Assembly: GCF_037975245.1 (NCBI RefSeq)
Contig: NC_092571.1
Span: forward strand, 11,692,417-11,734,916
Length of the DNA stretch: 42,500 nt
Direction of reading: 5' to 3'
DNA from: Apostichopus japonicus
Taxonomy: Eukaryota > Echinodermata > Holothuroidea > Aspidochirotida > Stichopodidae
Within the stretch, counting starts at the first letter, position 1. Every line of letters starts with the position of its first letter. Below are positions 10,814 to 22,000 of the stretch, in pieces. The notes below the pieces were generated by a model that was not told where the DNA came from, searched no databases, and worked only from the letters and a program-made list of their open reading frames with translations. Made by a program: the position numbers and the translations under genes.

Positions 10814-12215
10814 TATGTCAATTTCAGGACTTATGGCATATAAGGTGCACCATACATGTTAGCATGATTGCAAAGGTTACTGAGCGTTTGGCATTGTAAC
10901 CAAACCAAACAGCCCACACCCAACTAAACATTTTAATTGAATAGATCATGCCACATGCTGATAGATAATTCAGCGGCGTAGGAAGGTTCCTTCGAGTGGG
11001 GGCCTGAAGACTGATGGCTGGCATGGGGAAGGTGTCTAAGGGGAGGGGGTGTCCCCCTCCCCTTTGGAATTTTTTTTTGCATTTCCAGGTGGCCTCAGAT
11101 GCAATATGGTGCAATATAGCACACTTCAACACCCACTCCATTTTGTAAAAAATTTTGCATTTTCACCTGGCCTTTAGATGCAATTTGGTGCTCCATGTGA
11201 GATTTTTTTTCTCATTTGGAAATGAAAAAGAGGCTTTCTGACTTGCGAAGCGGGGGGGTGGAATGATACTTCCGAACCCCATATATTTCACTGGGGGGGG
11301 GGGCTGGCGCCCCAGCCCCCCGGTCCCTACGCCCTTGAGATAATTGATTGAAAGTTGTGCAATAGAAGTCCCCGTAGATGTTTAGAAGTACAGGCGAAAA
11401 ATGACAAAGAGAAAAAATAAGGTATTTTCAACTTGTAAAGTTTCTTTATTGAAATGAGTTCAAGCAGTTGCTAAGAATGCCTTCCCAACTCTTACTACGG
11501 AAAACATTTACCCCCAACAAATACCAACTTATCAAGTAGAACTCAAAGTAAAAGTTGTAGTATTTCATTCTAAAACATTTAAAATTGTATCGCCAGTACA
11601 TCTTCCGTGTATAGGCTTTAAATATTATTGGTAACCCATTGCTATTTAAATTCTCTAAAAGAATAATAAAAAAACATATATGTCGATTTCAGGACTTATG
11701 GCAGATGAGGCGCGCCATACACGTTAGCATGATTGCAAAGGTTACTGAGCGTTTGGCATCGTAACCAAACCAAACAGCCCACACCCAACTCAACATTGTT
11801 ACTTGAATAGATCATGCCACATGCAGATAGATAATTGATTGAAACTTGTGTAATAGAAGTCCCAGTAGATGCTTGGAAGTACAGGCGAAAATGACAAAGA
11901 GAAAACTGCCAAAAAATAAGGTATTTTCAACTTCTAAAGTTTCTTTATTGAAATGAATGAAATGAGTTCAAGCAGTTGCTAAGAATACCTTTCCAACTCT
12001 TACTGCTGAAAACATTTACCCCCCCCCCCCCTCCCCAACAAATACTAACTTATCAAGTAGAAATCAAATTAAGAGTTGTAGTATTTCATTCAACAACATT
12101 TAAAATTGTATCGCCAGTACATCTTCCGTGTATAGGCTTTAAATATTATTGGTAACCCATTGCTATTTAAATTCTAAAAAAAAAAAAAAATAATAAAAAA
12201 AAATAAAAAAACATA
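10814..12215. repeat. Tandem duplication of a ~0.5-kb unit
   Basis: Unit 1 (10814-11678) and unit 2 (11679-12215) both begin TATGTC(A/G)ATTTCAGGAC and share TTAGCATGATTGCAAAGG, AAGTTTCTTTATTGAAATGA and CATCTTCCGTGTATAGGC. Unit 1 is longer because a hAT MITE sits in it; unit 2 has the uninterrupted site. Copy B of the segmental duplication keeps a single, mosaic unit (35507 onward). Confidence 0.85.
10971..11337. mobile_element. Non-autonomous hAT-type MITE with 8-bp target duplication
   Basis: A 367-bp element bounded by CAGCGGCGTAGG and the inverted CCTACGCCCTTG. AGATAATT is present on both sides (10963-10970 and 11338-11345), and the empty site AGATAATT occurs once at 11829-11836 in the sister tandem unit. 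Ends of the CAGNGGCGTAG type and 8-bp duplications are hAT hallmarks. The interior is G/C-run-rich and non-coding. The last 29 bp of the same element survive at 35478-35506. Confidence 0.85.
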
Positions 12216-13093
12216 ATCTTTCAAAATTTCTTTTAACAACCCAGCATAAATGGGTGACATTTAAATACCATTTGTCCTGGACAAAGTTGCAATGTAATTG
12301 TAAACATGTTACTTGAGGTCATACAAGTCTTATGCAATGCATCCGAGGTACTTGACCTAGATGGTCTGTGTTGTCCAGCCGTTTTAATTGATGATTCTCA
12401 GATGTTTAAAGGATCATTACTCAAAATAAAAGCGATATGTAAATGCAAGCTGCACTGTTAGCCTAGCACTTTAAAATGGTCTACAAAATATCAAGATTAA
12501 AATTTGGCGTCTTATCCCATCCTTTACGTAAAAGTTAGGAGTTGATGATTCTCTCGTCTCAAAAATGTTGTGGCCGGAACACGTATCCGTTTAGTTTGAA
12601 CCAAATGCAATATGAGAATATCGGCAATAATATTGTTATGCTTTTCCTTTTATGATATCAAGTGAGAGTAAAAGAGCCAAGTTTACTTAATGGACTGAAT
12701 TGATTTGGAATATTACTATTAATGATCATCTTAAATGATTAAATCATTATCTTTTGTAGTGAATTTGACATATTGATGTGGTACCACCGAAATGATTGTT
12801 CAAGAAAAGATATGATACTATGTTACCTTAGGCAATGAAAATTGCACGAAAAGTCATGAAATTGAAGAATAAAATTCCAAACTTCGAAAATCACAGATTA
12901 CATTAAATTTGTGAGATGCAAAAAAAAAAAACCTTCCTTTTTTTCTGTATCTGGATTAAAACTGGGTTTATAGTACGGAGCAGAGAAATGGTTCAAATGA
13001 TATCAATCTCATAGTAAGTCTTAGTGGTATTTAAATAAATAAATAATCTTACAGAACTCAAAATGCTAGCTTTAAATAAAAAATGTTATGCAG
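12216..13093. other. Non-coding end of duplication copy A
   Basis: Matches about 35850-36728 in copy B. No gene, only short A- and T-runs. The match resumes after the 57-bp insertion and continues to 13456. Confidence 0.55.
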
Positions 13094-13150
13094 AAAAAGT
13101 TAATATAAACGACCCCCCACACCACGTTTCAAATCGGATTGACGCCCCTG
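13094..13150. mobile_element. 57-bp insertion with 8-bp target duplication
   Basis: TATGCAGA occurs at 13086-13093 and again at 13151-13158. Copy B has it once, without the 57 bp. The right end (GACGCCCCTG) is a hAT-like terminus, but the left end (AAAAGTTAATA) has no matching inverted repeat, so this looks like an internally or terminally deleted hAT derivative. Confidence 0.7.
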
Positions 13151-13456
13151 TATGCAGAGCAAGTTAATAACTCAATATTTTATTCAGTTTTCAACATATA
13201 TGCCACACTAAACAGAATGTTTTAAGCCTCCTTTTGCAATAAATCTCGACGGTTTGATTTTTAATTGTTATTGGGTGGGGGGGGGGGTACTACTGATTAG
13301 TAGTAAAATAATCTCACAACCCTGACTGAACTAACACATTTCCGTATAATCGTGAGTCATTTGGAAGGACACACTTCTCAAGTAGTGTGCAGTAGCAGGA
13401 AGTTGTTATGTGTCCATAACAACTCCCTGGCAACAGTGTGTATACAAGCGGTACAA

Positions 13457-13705
13457 CCCAACCTTCACCCACCGGAAGAGTTTTGCCTGTGAGAGCAAGA
13501 AATTTGTCCACATGGTTTGAGCAGGATTATCTTTGCAGCTACATTTTAGTGCTACCAAAAGCCCAAGAAGTCATCAGGAACTCGCGAAGAAGCCTCATTG
13601 GCTTATCAAAGCCACAAGCTGACCGCAATCAGTCTCTTACATTGATATTTAATGTCCACAATGATGAATTGTTAATTGCAACTCTGTAACTGGACGACAT
13701 ACATT
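13457..13705. other. Start of spacer between the duplication copies; no gene seen
   Basis: The match to copy B ends at 13456. The following 250 bases hold no feature I can support. Confidence 0.5.
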
Positions 13706-13707
13706 AA

Positions 13708-13790
13708 TCTGGGAGTGACTCGAACCGGGGACCTTATGATTGAAAGCTAATACTTCATAGGTGGTATGTGGATCGACCAACCGTAATGAG
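13708..13790 (-). mobile_element. tRNA-like SINE fragment, second family
   Basis: On the minus strand GGTTCGAGTCA (plus 13719-13729) is a good polymerase III B box, ending in CTCCCAG. The upstream half is too degenerate to fold into a full tRNA. It differs from the SINE family at 1030. Confidence 0.4.
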
Positions 13791-13994
13791 TTAAATATGC
13801 CTCTGGTTTCTTTGGATGTTAAAAATCATTTTAGGTCAACATCTGAAAAACCTTGTAAACATGAACCGGAAAGTAATACTTGGATCCATCTTATCTAGGA
13901 AAGGAATGTCTAACACAGTTTACGCTAAATGTACTCCTATACCCTACAATGTGAAAGGCAAAGCTACTGCCGATACACACATAAACAAATACAC

Positions 13995-14040
13995 ACATGC
14001 ACACATACATACATACATACATACATATATAGGCCTATAT
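13995..14040. repeat. (CATA)n microsatellite
   Basis: ACACATGCACACATACATAC-type tetranucleotide repeat grading into TA. Confidence 0.85.
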
Positions 14041-14057
14041 ATCAATATATATGTTAT

Positions 14058-14094
14058 GCGCTATCGACCGATTTGCGCCATCGATCGATAGCGC
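14058..14094. repeat. Short perfect hairpin in an ATCGATCG-rich patch
   Basis: GCGCTATCGA at 14058-14067 is inverted at 14085-14094. Further GCGCTATC and ATCGATCG words continue to about 14160. Composition differs from the AT-rich surroundings. Confidence 0.5.
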
Positions 14095-14456
14095 TGCGCT
14101 ATCTATGGATCCGTCGTTAGCGCAAGCATCGGTAGATCGCGCAGGTATCGATCGACGGATTGTATGTCTATTTTTGATAATGAGAGTGTTTTTTTCTTAA
14201 ACTTCGGGATGACGCCAAGTGCTGTTTAATGGACACATCACCGATTTTTCTAAAAATTACCCGTTTAATTACCATTTTCCATGTAAGTATTTATGATAAA
14301 TTCAATAAAATTTTATCAATTGATAGTGATACAATGAGTTCCAATAAATTGGTTGTATCATGGAGATAACCTAAATCCATAGCTGAATCAGGCATATGTA
14401 TCATATGTCTCATATAGTACTGATATATAGTGACGATAGTGACGATATTCGTAAAC

Positions 14457-14699
14457 ATGGAAAAAGAGCCAGCCTTTCGAGATCACATGCAGGACACCGT
14501 CGACCGCCAAGCTGCTTCAACAAAGTGCCCAGTCATCAGCGCGGAGAAAGTACGATGCTATAAAATCTCATCTTCTTCATCCAAGCATCTAGGTGGACTC
14601 GCACTTCCGACATCATGGGTCAAAACACGGAATTTTCAGATTGTCGGCCTTCCTGGCCTTGAGGGAAGCGCCAAGTTCCTGCGAGTTGTCAATGCATGA
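14457..14699 (+). CDS. Unrecognised 80-codon frame
   Basis: ATG at 14457 to TGA at 14697-14699. The predicted protein has no repeats and mixed composition (MEKEPAFRDHMQDTVDRQ ... GLPGLEGSAKFLRVVNA) but no domain, signal peptide or membrane segment that I recognise, and no paralogue in the window. It lies just upstream of telomere-like repeats. It may be chance, or a remnant. Confidence 0.15.
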   Translation: MEKEPAFRDHMQDTVDRQAASTKCPVISAEKVRCYKISSSSSKHLGGLALPTSWVKTRNFQIVGLPGLEGSAKFLRVVNA

Positions 14700-14734
14700 A
14701 AACACTCCGTATCCCCACCTCCCGTTCTTCTATC

Positions 14735-14922
14735 TCCTAACACTATTCCCTACTTCATACCCCTAATTCCTAGCCCTATTTCCTAACCCCTAACCCTATT
14801 CCCTATTTCCTAACCCTCTTTCCTAACCCTAACCCTATTTCCTAACCCTATTTCCTAACCCTATTTCCTAACCCTATTTCCTAACCCTAACCCTATTTCC
14901 TAACCCTAACCCTATTTCCTAC
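14735..14922. repeat. Interstitial telomere-like repeat array
   Basis: CCCTAA units (TTAGGG on the other strand) alternate with a 13-bp variant CCCTATTTCCTAA for nearly 190 bp. TTAGGG is the telomeric repeat of most deuterostomes and many other animals. Regularity rises from left to right. It lies directly upstream of the L1/Tx1-like LINE. Confidence 0.85.
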
Positions 14923-15137
14923 TATACCGCTTTAACTCATTCAAGCGAATCATTCACGCGACGCACCTATTCACCGACTGTTATTCTATTGAACCAAGCC
15001 GGTGCGAGCACACACGTTCAGCCGGAATATACAGTTGTTCTTCGGCCGATTCGAAGTAAGCTTGCACATTCATATGGTACGGATTCTAAAGTCAGGCCTT
15101 TGTTTTTTCCCTTCTGAAACTAAATCCCGTCGCTAAA

Positions 15138-15709
15138 ATGGTGAGAGAAAGACCGAAAGGTAGTTCAGGGAAAAAGAAAACTGGTCCAGACAAAGCCCAG
15201 AGAAAACTCCACAGCCTAAGCAGTACCCTAACAGAAGCAAGCCTTATACCTCCTATTGACGAGTGTGAGACAAGTGACGAGGATGTGGCAAGTTCGCCCC
15301 CAGTTTCTCTAAAAGCTTAGATATTGCTATAGAACAGATAGAAACTATCTCGAAAGAACTTAAGAAAATTCGTCATGATTTCGGACAGGCCATTGAAGCA
15401 CAAAGTCAAGTTATTGAAGAACTCAAAGCTGAAAATATCACACTGAATGAAAAATGCGCCATCTTGGATAGCAGAATCGCCAGTCTAGAAGAGACACAAC
15501 ATAAGCATGCGGACTTCCTTAATAAACAGGAACGTTTTTCCCGACGGAGCAATGTTCGCATCGTCGGATATAAAACAGTAGAAAAAGAAAATTGTCTTAC
15601 CATTGCCTCGGAAGTGCTACAAAAAGCGGGTGTACCTAATTGTCACATCGAGCGGGCCTATCGGGATGGGAAAATAGTAAAGGGCAGAGACCGCCATATA
15701 CTCGTCTGA
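15138..15709 (+). pseudogene. LINE ORF1 (coiled-coil RNA-binding protein), frameshifted
   Basis: ATG at 15138 opens a basic leader (RPKGSSGKKKTGPDKAQRK) and stops at 15318-15320. The protein continues in another frame from about 15314 (SLDIAIEQIETISKELKKI ... VIEELKAENITLNEK), a coiled coil, then QERFSRRSNVRIVGYK and ERAYRDGK...GRDRHILV, the L1-type ORF1 RRM region. A one-base indel near 15290-15315 explains the break. The frame ends within the palindrome at 15686-15725, so the C-terminal domain is also lost. Confidence 0.7.
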
Positions 15710-15725
15710 GTATATGGCGGTCTCT
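15686..15725. repeat. Perfect 18-bp palindrome at the ORF1/ORF2 deletion junction
   Basis: AGAGACCGCCATATACTC (15686-15703), 4-nt loop GTCT, then its exact complement (15708-15725). The left arm is ORF1 sequence; the right arm is an inverted copy of it fused to ORF2. This suggests a snap-back or template switch when the internal deletion formed. Confidence 0.9.
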
Positions 15726-18023
15726 TTTCTACAAAAAATGTTGGCCAGTATCGGAGAGTTGGTAACAGACTCTATTAATTATGCATTTGACCACATTGGT
15801 ATGTCCTCTGAACAATCTAGGAGTATCATAACATTATTCCCCAAACCAGGCAAGGATCATGGTTTTGTCAGGAATTACCGCCCTATTTCCCTCTTAAATG
15901 TGGACTATAAAATTGCTTCAAAAGTACTTGCGTTAAGAATAAAACATCTAATACCAACGTTAATTGACACTAACCAGACTGGATTCGTCAACAACAGATT
16001 TATTGGTGAGAATATTCGCTGCATTCTTGACACTATTGATTATTGTGATGACAACAACATTTCAGGTTTTCTCTTGAGTATTGATTTTGAAAAGGCTTTT
16101 GACAGGCTTGAGTGGAATTTTATTTGGGAGTGCTTACACTATTTCAAATTCAATGATGACATTATAAGATGGATACGTACTTTGTATTTAAATGCTTCAG
16201 CTTGTGTTTCTAATAACGGTTTCTCCTCTTCATATTTTAAGATTTCTCGGGGCGTCCGTCAAGGTTGCCCCTTAAGCCCTTATCTTTTTATCCTGTGTGC
16301 CGAGATTCTTAATCTTCAAGTCAACAATAATAATTTAATTAAGGGCTTGTCTCTCTTCGGTCGTGAATTTAAGATTCTCCAGTACGCTGATGATACCTGT
16401 ATTTTCCTAGATGATTCACGTGACTCATTGTGTGAATTAATTGAGGTTTTTACTGAACTTGAAAACGTGTCAGGCTTAAAAATCAACTATGATAAAACCA
16501 ATATTTTCCCTCTTGGCCCTAGAAAACGCCAAAAACCTATATATCTGGAGGAGTTTACTTTCAACTGGACATTAGGTCCAATTACTATGCTTGGTATTAC
16601 TTTTTCCACCGTTAGGGACAACCTTTTCCATCTCAACTATACACCTAAGCTCTCAAGGCTTAAGAGCCTTCTTAATCTTTGGTCGCATCGAGACTTAACC
16701 CCTTTAGGGAAAATCACTATTGTTAAAACGTTTGGGTTGTCTCAACTTGTCTTTCTTTTCCAGGTCCTTCCGGACCCTCCTAACCAGTTTATTAGCGAAC
16801 TGGAGAGTATTGTATTCAAGTTTATTTGGGGTGGAAAGCCAGACAAAGTAAAACGTTCTACGCTAAGTAATGACTTCAGTAAAGGGGGGCTCAATGCCAC
16901 TCACATTGTTAGCTTTATTCGCAGTTTAAAATGTACGTTGGTAAGGAGATACCTCGATGATACTGAGACCTATTGGAAATATTTTTTTAACTTTCATCTC
17001 TCAAAGTACGGGAAAGAGTTTTTGTTTGAGTGTAATTACCAGGGTGTAGACATTAATATTAATAATGGTTTCATTAAAGACATCTGTCATGCTTGGGCTT
17101 GTTGTACTTTTAAAAAGCCGGTAGATAATTTTGGTAACCAAATTGTATGGAATAACTCGGCAATTAGAATTGATAATAAGATTATTTATTACAGGACTTG
17201 GCACACCAATGGGGTTTTATATGTGAAGCATTTATTCCACGTTAACAACAAGGTTCTTAACTTCTCTACTTTTCGTAATAAATTTAATTTAGGTGGTTCA
17301 CATTTCACCCTCTATTTTGGTCTGGTGGCCGCTATCCCCTCCTACTGGAAAACGTTGGTCAACGTTATTGATGTTCCCCTTGAACATGACAGTTTGTATC
17401 ACAGGTTATCCAGTATTCCCCATATGTCCCGTGCCTTTTATAAGGAGGTGGTAAAGAATGTCTCTACCAAGCCGACCGCTTGTCTGAAATGGGAAACCTC
17501 TTTTCAGTTTAATGAGGATCAATGGAGAAGGGTCTTTTTAAGCCCTTTTCAGTCATTAAGAGACAGTAAGATTAATGTTTTTCAGTATCGTTTTATTCAT
17601 AGGATTCTGGGGACAAACCGTTTGCTTCATCAAATGAATATTAAAAATAATTCAATGTACACCTTTTGTGAGGAGAATGAAGAAACTATTGATCATTTAT
17701 TTTGGGATTGTAATATGAGCAAGTCATTTATTTTAGATGTTGAACAATCTGTGCTTGGCCAACAATTTTTTTTTTCAAAGCAGGACATTTATTTCGGGTA
17801 CAAATTGTGCCTAAAGCACCCCTACAACTTTCTGATTTTCCACCTAAAATATTATATTTTCAAGAAGAAAGTTGAAGAACTCCCTAATTTAATCGAATTT
17901 TTATTTCGATTTAAATTTATGCTTCAAGTAGAAGAATATTTACAAACGTCAAAATTTCATGCGCCCATTTCATATAATACTTTACATAATGCATTTAAGA
18001 AATGCAATCTCTTATTTTCGTAA
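15714..18023 (+). CDS. LINE ORF2, reverse transcriptase to C-terminus, endonuclease missing
   Basis: A 769-codon open frame. The ATG at 15714 lies in the palindrome and is probably not the original start. Reverse transcriptase motifs in order: [20 protein letters not shown] (51-70), [14 protein letters not shown] (motif A, 121-134), [13 protein letters not shown] (motif B, 180-192), [11 protein letters not shown] (motif C, 221-231), then LGITFSTV (thumb). A C-terminal C-x...-H-x3-W-x-C motif follows ([15 protein letters not shown], plus 17668-17712). [13 protein letters not shown] and [16 protein letters not shown] are characteristic of the L1/Tx1 lineage. The apurinic-endonuclease domain that should precede residue 1 is absent, so the copy is not autonomous. 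The 2.3-kb frame is nevertheless undamaged, suggesting a young copy. Confidence 0.8.
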   Translation: MAVSFLQKMLASIGELVTDSINYAFDHIGMSSEQSRSIITLFPKPGKDHGFVRNYRPISLLNVDYKIASKVLALRIKHLIPTLIDTNQTGFVNNRFIGENIRCILDTIDYCDDNNISGFLLSIDFEKAFDRLEWNFIWECLHYFKFNDDIIRWIRTLYLNASACVSNNGFSSSYFKISRGVRQGCPLSPYLFILCAEILNLQVNNNNLIKGLSLFGREFKILQYADDTCIFLDDSRDSLCELIEVFTELENVSGLKINYDKTNIFPLGPRKRQKPIYLEEFTFNWTLGPITMLGITFSTVRDNLFHLNYTPKLSRLKSLLNLWSHRDLTPLGKITIVKTFGLSQLVFLFQVLPDPPNQFISELESIVFKFIWGGKPDKVKRSTLSNDFSKGGLNATHIVSFIRSLKCTLVRRYLDDTETYWKYFFNFHLSKYGKEFLFECNYQGVDININNGFIKDICHAWACCTFKKPVDNFGNQIVWNNSAIRIDNKIIYYRTWHTNGVLYVKHLFHVNNKVLNFSTFRNKFNLGGSHFTLYFGLVAAIPSYWKTLVNVIDVPLEHDSLYHRLSSIPHMSRAFYKEVVKNVSTKPTACLKWETSFQFNEDQWRRVFLSPFQSLRDSKINVFQYRFIHRILGTNRLLHQMNIKNNSMYTFCEENEETIDHLFWDCNMSKSFILDVEQSVLGQQFFFSKQDIYFGYKLCLKHPYNFLIFHLKYYIFKKKVEELPNLIEFLFRFKFMLQVEEYLQTSKFHAPISYNTLHNAFKKCNLLFS

Positions 18024-18107
18024 AGACTTCATCAATCGTATAAAAAATTTTCATGTTATGTTCCTTTATTATGCAACGAAAGAATGTTGAAATAAAATTT
18101 TGAAAAA

Positions 18108-18158
18108 AAATATATATATATATACATATGTGTATATATATATATATGTGTATATGTG

Positions 18159-18198
<40 letters not shown>

Positions 18199-18276
18199 TA
18201 TATATATATATATATATGTGTATATATATGTATATATATATATATATATATAGGTATATATATATATATGTGTATA

Positions 18277-18312
<36 letters not shown>
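18108..18312. repeat. (TA)n microsatellite with TG variants
   Basis: Begins directly at the A-rich LINE tail. Contains TATGTGTATA and TATAGGTATA interruptions. Confidence 0.95.
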
Positions 18313-18313
<1 letters not shown>

Positions 18314-18615
18314 CCTATGTATTGACTATAAATTAACTTTATCAAATGAAGTGCAAAAATACATATTGAGTTATTTAAGATTTCTGAAAAAAAAGAGGAA
18401 TAATTAACATGAACATATAGGTCTGTTCTGATAAGCCGGTGTCATCATCAATCTAAGCATTAAAGATTTTTAAAGGAAATTAACACCGACACACCCAATC
18501 ATTGCTAAGTCATTCGTATCAAGATAATCTGACGTCGCTAATGTAAAAATAAAGCATAGTAAGCAGATTAAGTTGTATTGAACTAATAAAGGTCGTCTGC
18601 ACCAGTTAAAAAACA
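18313..18615. other. Unannotated spacer
   Basis: About 300 bp of unique AT-rich sequence without a gene or a recognised repeat. Confidence 0.5.
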
Positions 18616-18616
18616 T

Positions 18617-18675
<59 letters not shown>

Positions 18676-18703
18676 ATATATATGTATATATAAATATATA
18701 TGT

Positions 18704-18736
<33 letters not shown>

Positions 18737-18745
18737 TTCATGTAT
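18616..18745. repeat. (TA)n microsatellite
   Basis: TA array with TATGTATA and TTTATA interruptions, ending in ACACACACATTCATG just before a SINE. Confidence 0.95.
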
Positions 18746-18750
18746 ATATT

Positions 18751-18845
18751 AGCGTCCAAAGTGGTTAGGGTGCCCGCATATAAAGCGGGAGGCCCGGGTT
18801 CGAATCCCGGTGGAGGCTAGAAGTTTTACTCATTACGTTTTCAAT
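18751..18845 (+). mobile_element. tRNA-derived SINE, copy 2 (shortened tail)
   Basis: Same head as copy 1 (AGCGTCC ... GGTTCGAATCCCGGTGG-AGGCT; B box intact; anticodon arm CCCGC/GCGGG). The tail lacks the CACTGTTCTTGATTTTCCAA part and reads AAGTTTTACTCATTACGTTTTCAATTATA into (TA)n. A 5-bp gap in the D-arm relative to copy 1 is shared with copy 3. Confidence 0.8.
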
Positions 18846-18934
18846 TATATATACATATATACATATGTAAATATATTTATATATATATAAGTAAATAAAT
18901 ACATATATATAGTATACTATATGTACCTTATATA

Positions 18935-18950
<16 letters not shown>
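18846..18950. repeat. (TA)n-rich SINE 3' flank
   Basis: TA repeats with AAATAAATACATATAT and TACTATATGTACCTTATA blocks that recur after SINE copy 3 (23867-23965). Confidence 0.9.
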
Positions 18951-18977
<27 letters not shown>

Positions 18978-19050
18978 ATGCATTTATATATTGCTAATTT
19001 TGTACAAAACATTCAAAAGCGCTTAACAGGGAAAAAGCCAACCAGTCGGG

Positions 19051-22000
19051 TCAATCAGAATAAGCAAGCTTAAATAGATATGTTTTTAACTTTATCTTGA
19101 AAGCATCCAGGGTCAAGGAGTCGATACGCATCAATTCCACCGGAAGTGATTTCCACAACCGAGGTCCTTTGTAGGCAAAAGCCCTTTTGCCTAATGTATT
19201 ATGATTGATACAAGGAACATGCAGTGTGATTCGAGAATGTTAGCGCAAAGATTAACAACTAGACTTCACCGAGATCATATCACATAAATACTTAGGTGCA
19301 AGACCCTTTAAACATTTAAATACTTGCAAGATTAGTTTAAATTCAATGCGTTGCTGTACAGGTAACCAATGAAGAGATTGTAAAGTAAAAGTAATGTGAC
19401 AAAATTTAGGAAGAGCGTAAATCAAACGAGCCGCTCCATTAAGTACCATTTGAACTCTACGAAGCTTATAATCAGGTAAACCAATCAAGAGTGCATTACA
19501 GTAGTCGATGTGACTAATTACAAAAGTATTAATAAGAGTTTTAGTACAGTCCTCATCCAGGAATTTTCTGATCTGACGAATATTATAGAGTCCATGGTAT
19601 GCCCTTGAGCAAACTTTTCCAGTATGAATGTCCATTGACATGTTGCTGTCAAGATAAACCCCGAGATTTTTTGCACTATCACATGGCTTAATATCCACGT
19701 TACCTACTTTTATCATCTGAACCCGAGTCTTAGCAACTTGTTGGCGAGTCCCAATTAAAAGAAACTCAGTCTTAGAATCATTGATCATTAGCCTATTGCT
19801 GATCATCCAATGTCTTATTTCGAATATAAGTGATTGCATTGCCAGAACAGCCCGTTCCTCAGATTACAGAGAGCCAGCATTGAAAGATAAATATAACTGT
19901 GTATCATCAGCATAACTATGTGCGTTAGGAAGGTGTTTAGAGACAATGGTAAACAACTGAGAAACATAACAAAGAAAAAGAACAGGACCGAGACAGCTGC
20001 CCTGTGGTACACAACAATTCAAAGAAAAATCTTTCGATGAGATATTTTCTATAGATACATGCTGTTTTCTGAAAGACAGATAATTACCAATCCATTTTTG
20101 TGCATTATTAACAATACCAAATTGGGTACGCAATATGTTCATAAGAATATCATGGTTAACAGTATCGAACGCTGCACTCAAATCCAACAGGATTAAAAGA
20201 GTGCATTGTTGTTGGTCCATATTCATCAATATATCACTATGTATTTTCATAAGTGCAGTTTCTGTAGAGTGATTTTGCCTGTACGCAGATTGGCAATCAG
20301 GAAAAGGAGCATGTAGTGAACAATGTGAGACAATCTCATTAACTACAGCTCGTTCAACTAACTTGGAAACATAGCTCAAATTACTTATTGGTCTATAATT
20401 AGAATAGATAGGGTCCAAACCTGCTTTCTTTAACAATGGAGTAACGGTAGCAATCTTCCATTTGTCAGGAACATTACCATCTTTAAGTGAAAGATTTATC
20501 ATGGTAGTCAATACAGGCAAAAGGGGGTCAAGACACTTTCTAAGTAACCAAGTGGGTATAGGGTCAAGATTGCAGGTAGCCGTATTGGAGGATTTGATAA
20601 TTGTGCGAACTTCATCGTTAGAAAGTGGCTTGAACCCAGTCAACTTCGATTGGAAATGCTGTCGAACATAAGGTTCAAAAGGTCCAGTAGCAATGGAATC
20701 AATGTTTGCATTAATTTTATCAATTTTAGATATAAAAAATTGTCCGAAGTCATTAACAAGTTCCATAGTATTCTGGTGTGGCGGATAAGAAACAACTTGT
20801 TTTTTATTACACAATGACTTTACAACAGTAAAAAGTTTCCTGGTGTCGCCTTCACAGTCCCGGATGGTTGATGTATAAAAGGACTTATTAGCATAGTCCA
20901 TCAGATGGAATGAATACTCATTCCGCAAAGAGCGATGGACCCGTCTGTGAGTTTCAAGACCAGATTTGCGGAAGTCTCTCTCAGCCTTTCGACAAGCGGA
21001 GCGTAATATTTTCAAATGATCGGAGAACCAAGGTACTGTTGGCCTAACGGTAATTACTCTGGTCAGAACTGCTGCGTGGATGTCAAGGACAGATGTTAAA
21101 GTACGATCATAGCATTCAATTAAACTCTCTAAGTCAAGCCATTCAGTTGTGCATAATGAGGATTGCAAAATATCTGTACAAAATTGATCGATATGAATAC
21201 TTCGATATTTCCGGTATTTAATTTCTTTGGTTGAATGTTTGGTAATATGAAGGTCAAGATAACATCTAATTGACCAATGATCAGACACTTTTAAAGCAGC
21301 TTGTGGAGATGATAACACGATATCGTTAGTGGATCGTGTGATGATTAAATCAAGCGTGTGTCCGGAGTCGTGAGTTGGAATGGAGACATGTTGCTGGAGA
21401 CTAAACGTATTCATAATATCAGTAAATTTAGTCGCATCAGTACTAGTGTGATCATCCACATGAATATTAAAATCGCCAGTAAGAATAAGTTTTTCAGGAC
21501 AAAGCACACAGTTTTCAAGGAGGTCACTGAATTCTCGGAAAAAAAGTTGAAGTGGTGACCGGATGGGCTTCGGAATATGGAGGACGGTAGATTATTATTA
21601 AACGAACTCTGAGATTGTCAATAGCAACCAGCCATTCAGAATATTCAAAAGACGACTTTTCATCAGAATGCAAGAGGTTGGTCTTAATTGAGGCTCGAAC
21701 AATTAAACCAGTCCCACCACCAATTCTATCCTGCGGTCGAGGAACTCCAAGGTAATAATAACCCTCAGGCGCTAAGGCAGCTTCGGAAACAGTATCACTT
21801 GACTTAAGCCAAGTTTCAGTTAAACAGCATAAGTCAGTGCCAGAATGAATAATATGATCAACGATTAAAGAAGTTTTATTTCGAGCTGAGCGAACATTAG
21901 CAGTCTCCAATATAAATTTCCTTTGTGATTGCCGACAAGTCTTAGTATTGCCGTCCTGGAAACTAATGTCTAGTTTAAACGAGCAATCAGTCGTTTTACT

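Larger units (their letters stand above)
3046..13456. repeat. Segmental duplication, copy A
   Basis: From GTTGAATAGAACATTCC at 3046 to TACAAGCGGTACAA at 13456 the sequence matches 25329-37038 in the same orientation, with scattered substitutions and several large insertions or deletions. It contains one LRR receptor gene plus its non-coding flank. Differences from copy B: no LINE at 5928-5941, no foldback upstream of the gene, an extra 3 kb (8302-11310), a second copy of the 0.5-kb tandem unit, and a 57-bp insertion at 13094-13150. Confidence 0.9.
14935..18107 (+). mobile_element. L1/Tx1-like LINE, internally deleted
   Basis: Order: probable 5' UTR (up to 15137), ORF1 with a frameshift (15138-15709), a perfect palindrome, then ORF2 from just upstream of the reverse transcriptase to its normal C-terminus (to 18023). 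A short 3' UTR ends in an A-rich tail that runs into (TA)n. The endonuclease and the start of ORF2 are missing. The 5' boundary is a guess. Confidence 0.75.
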
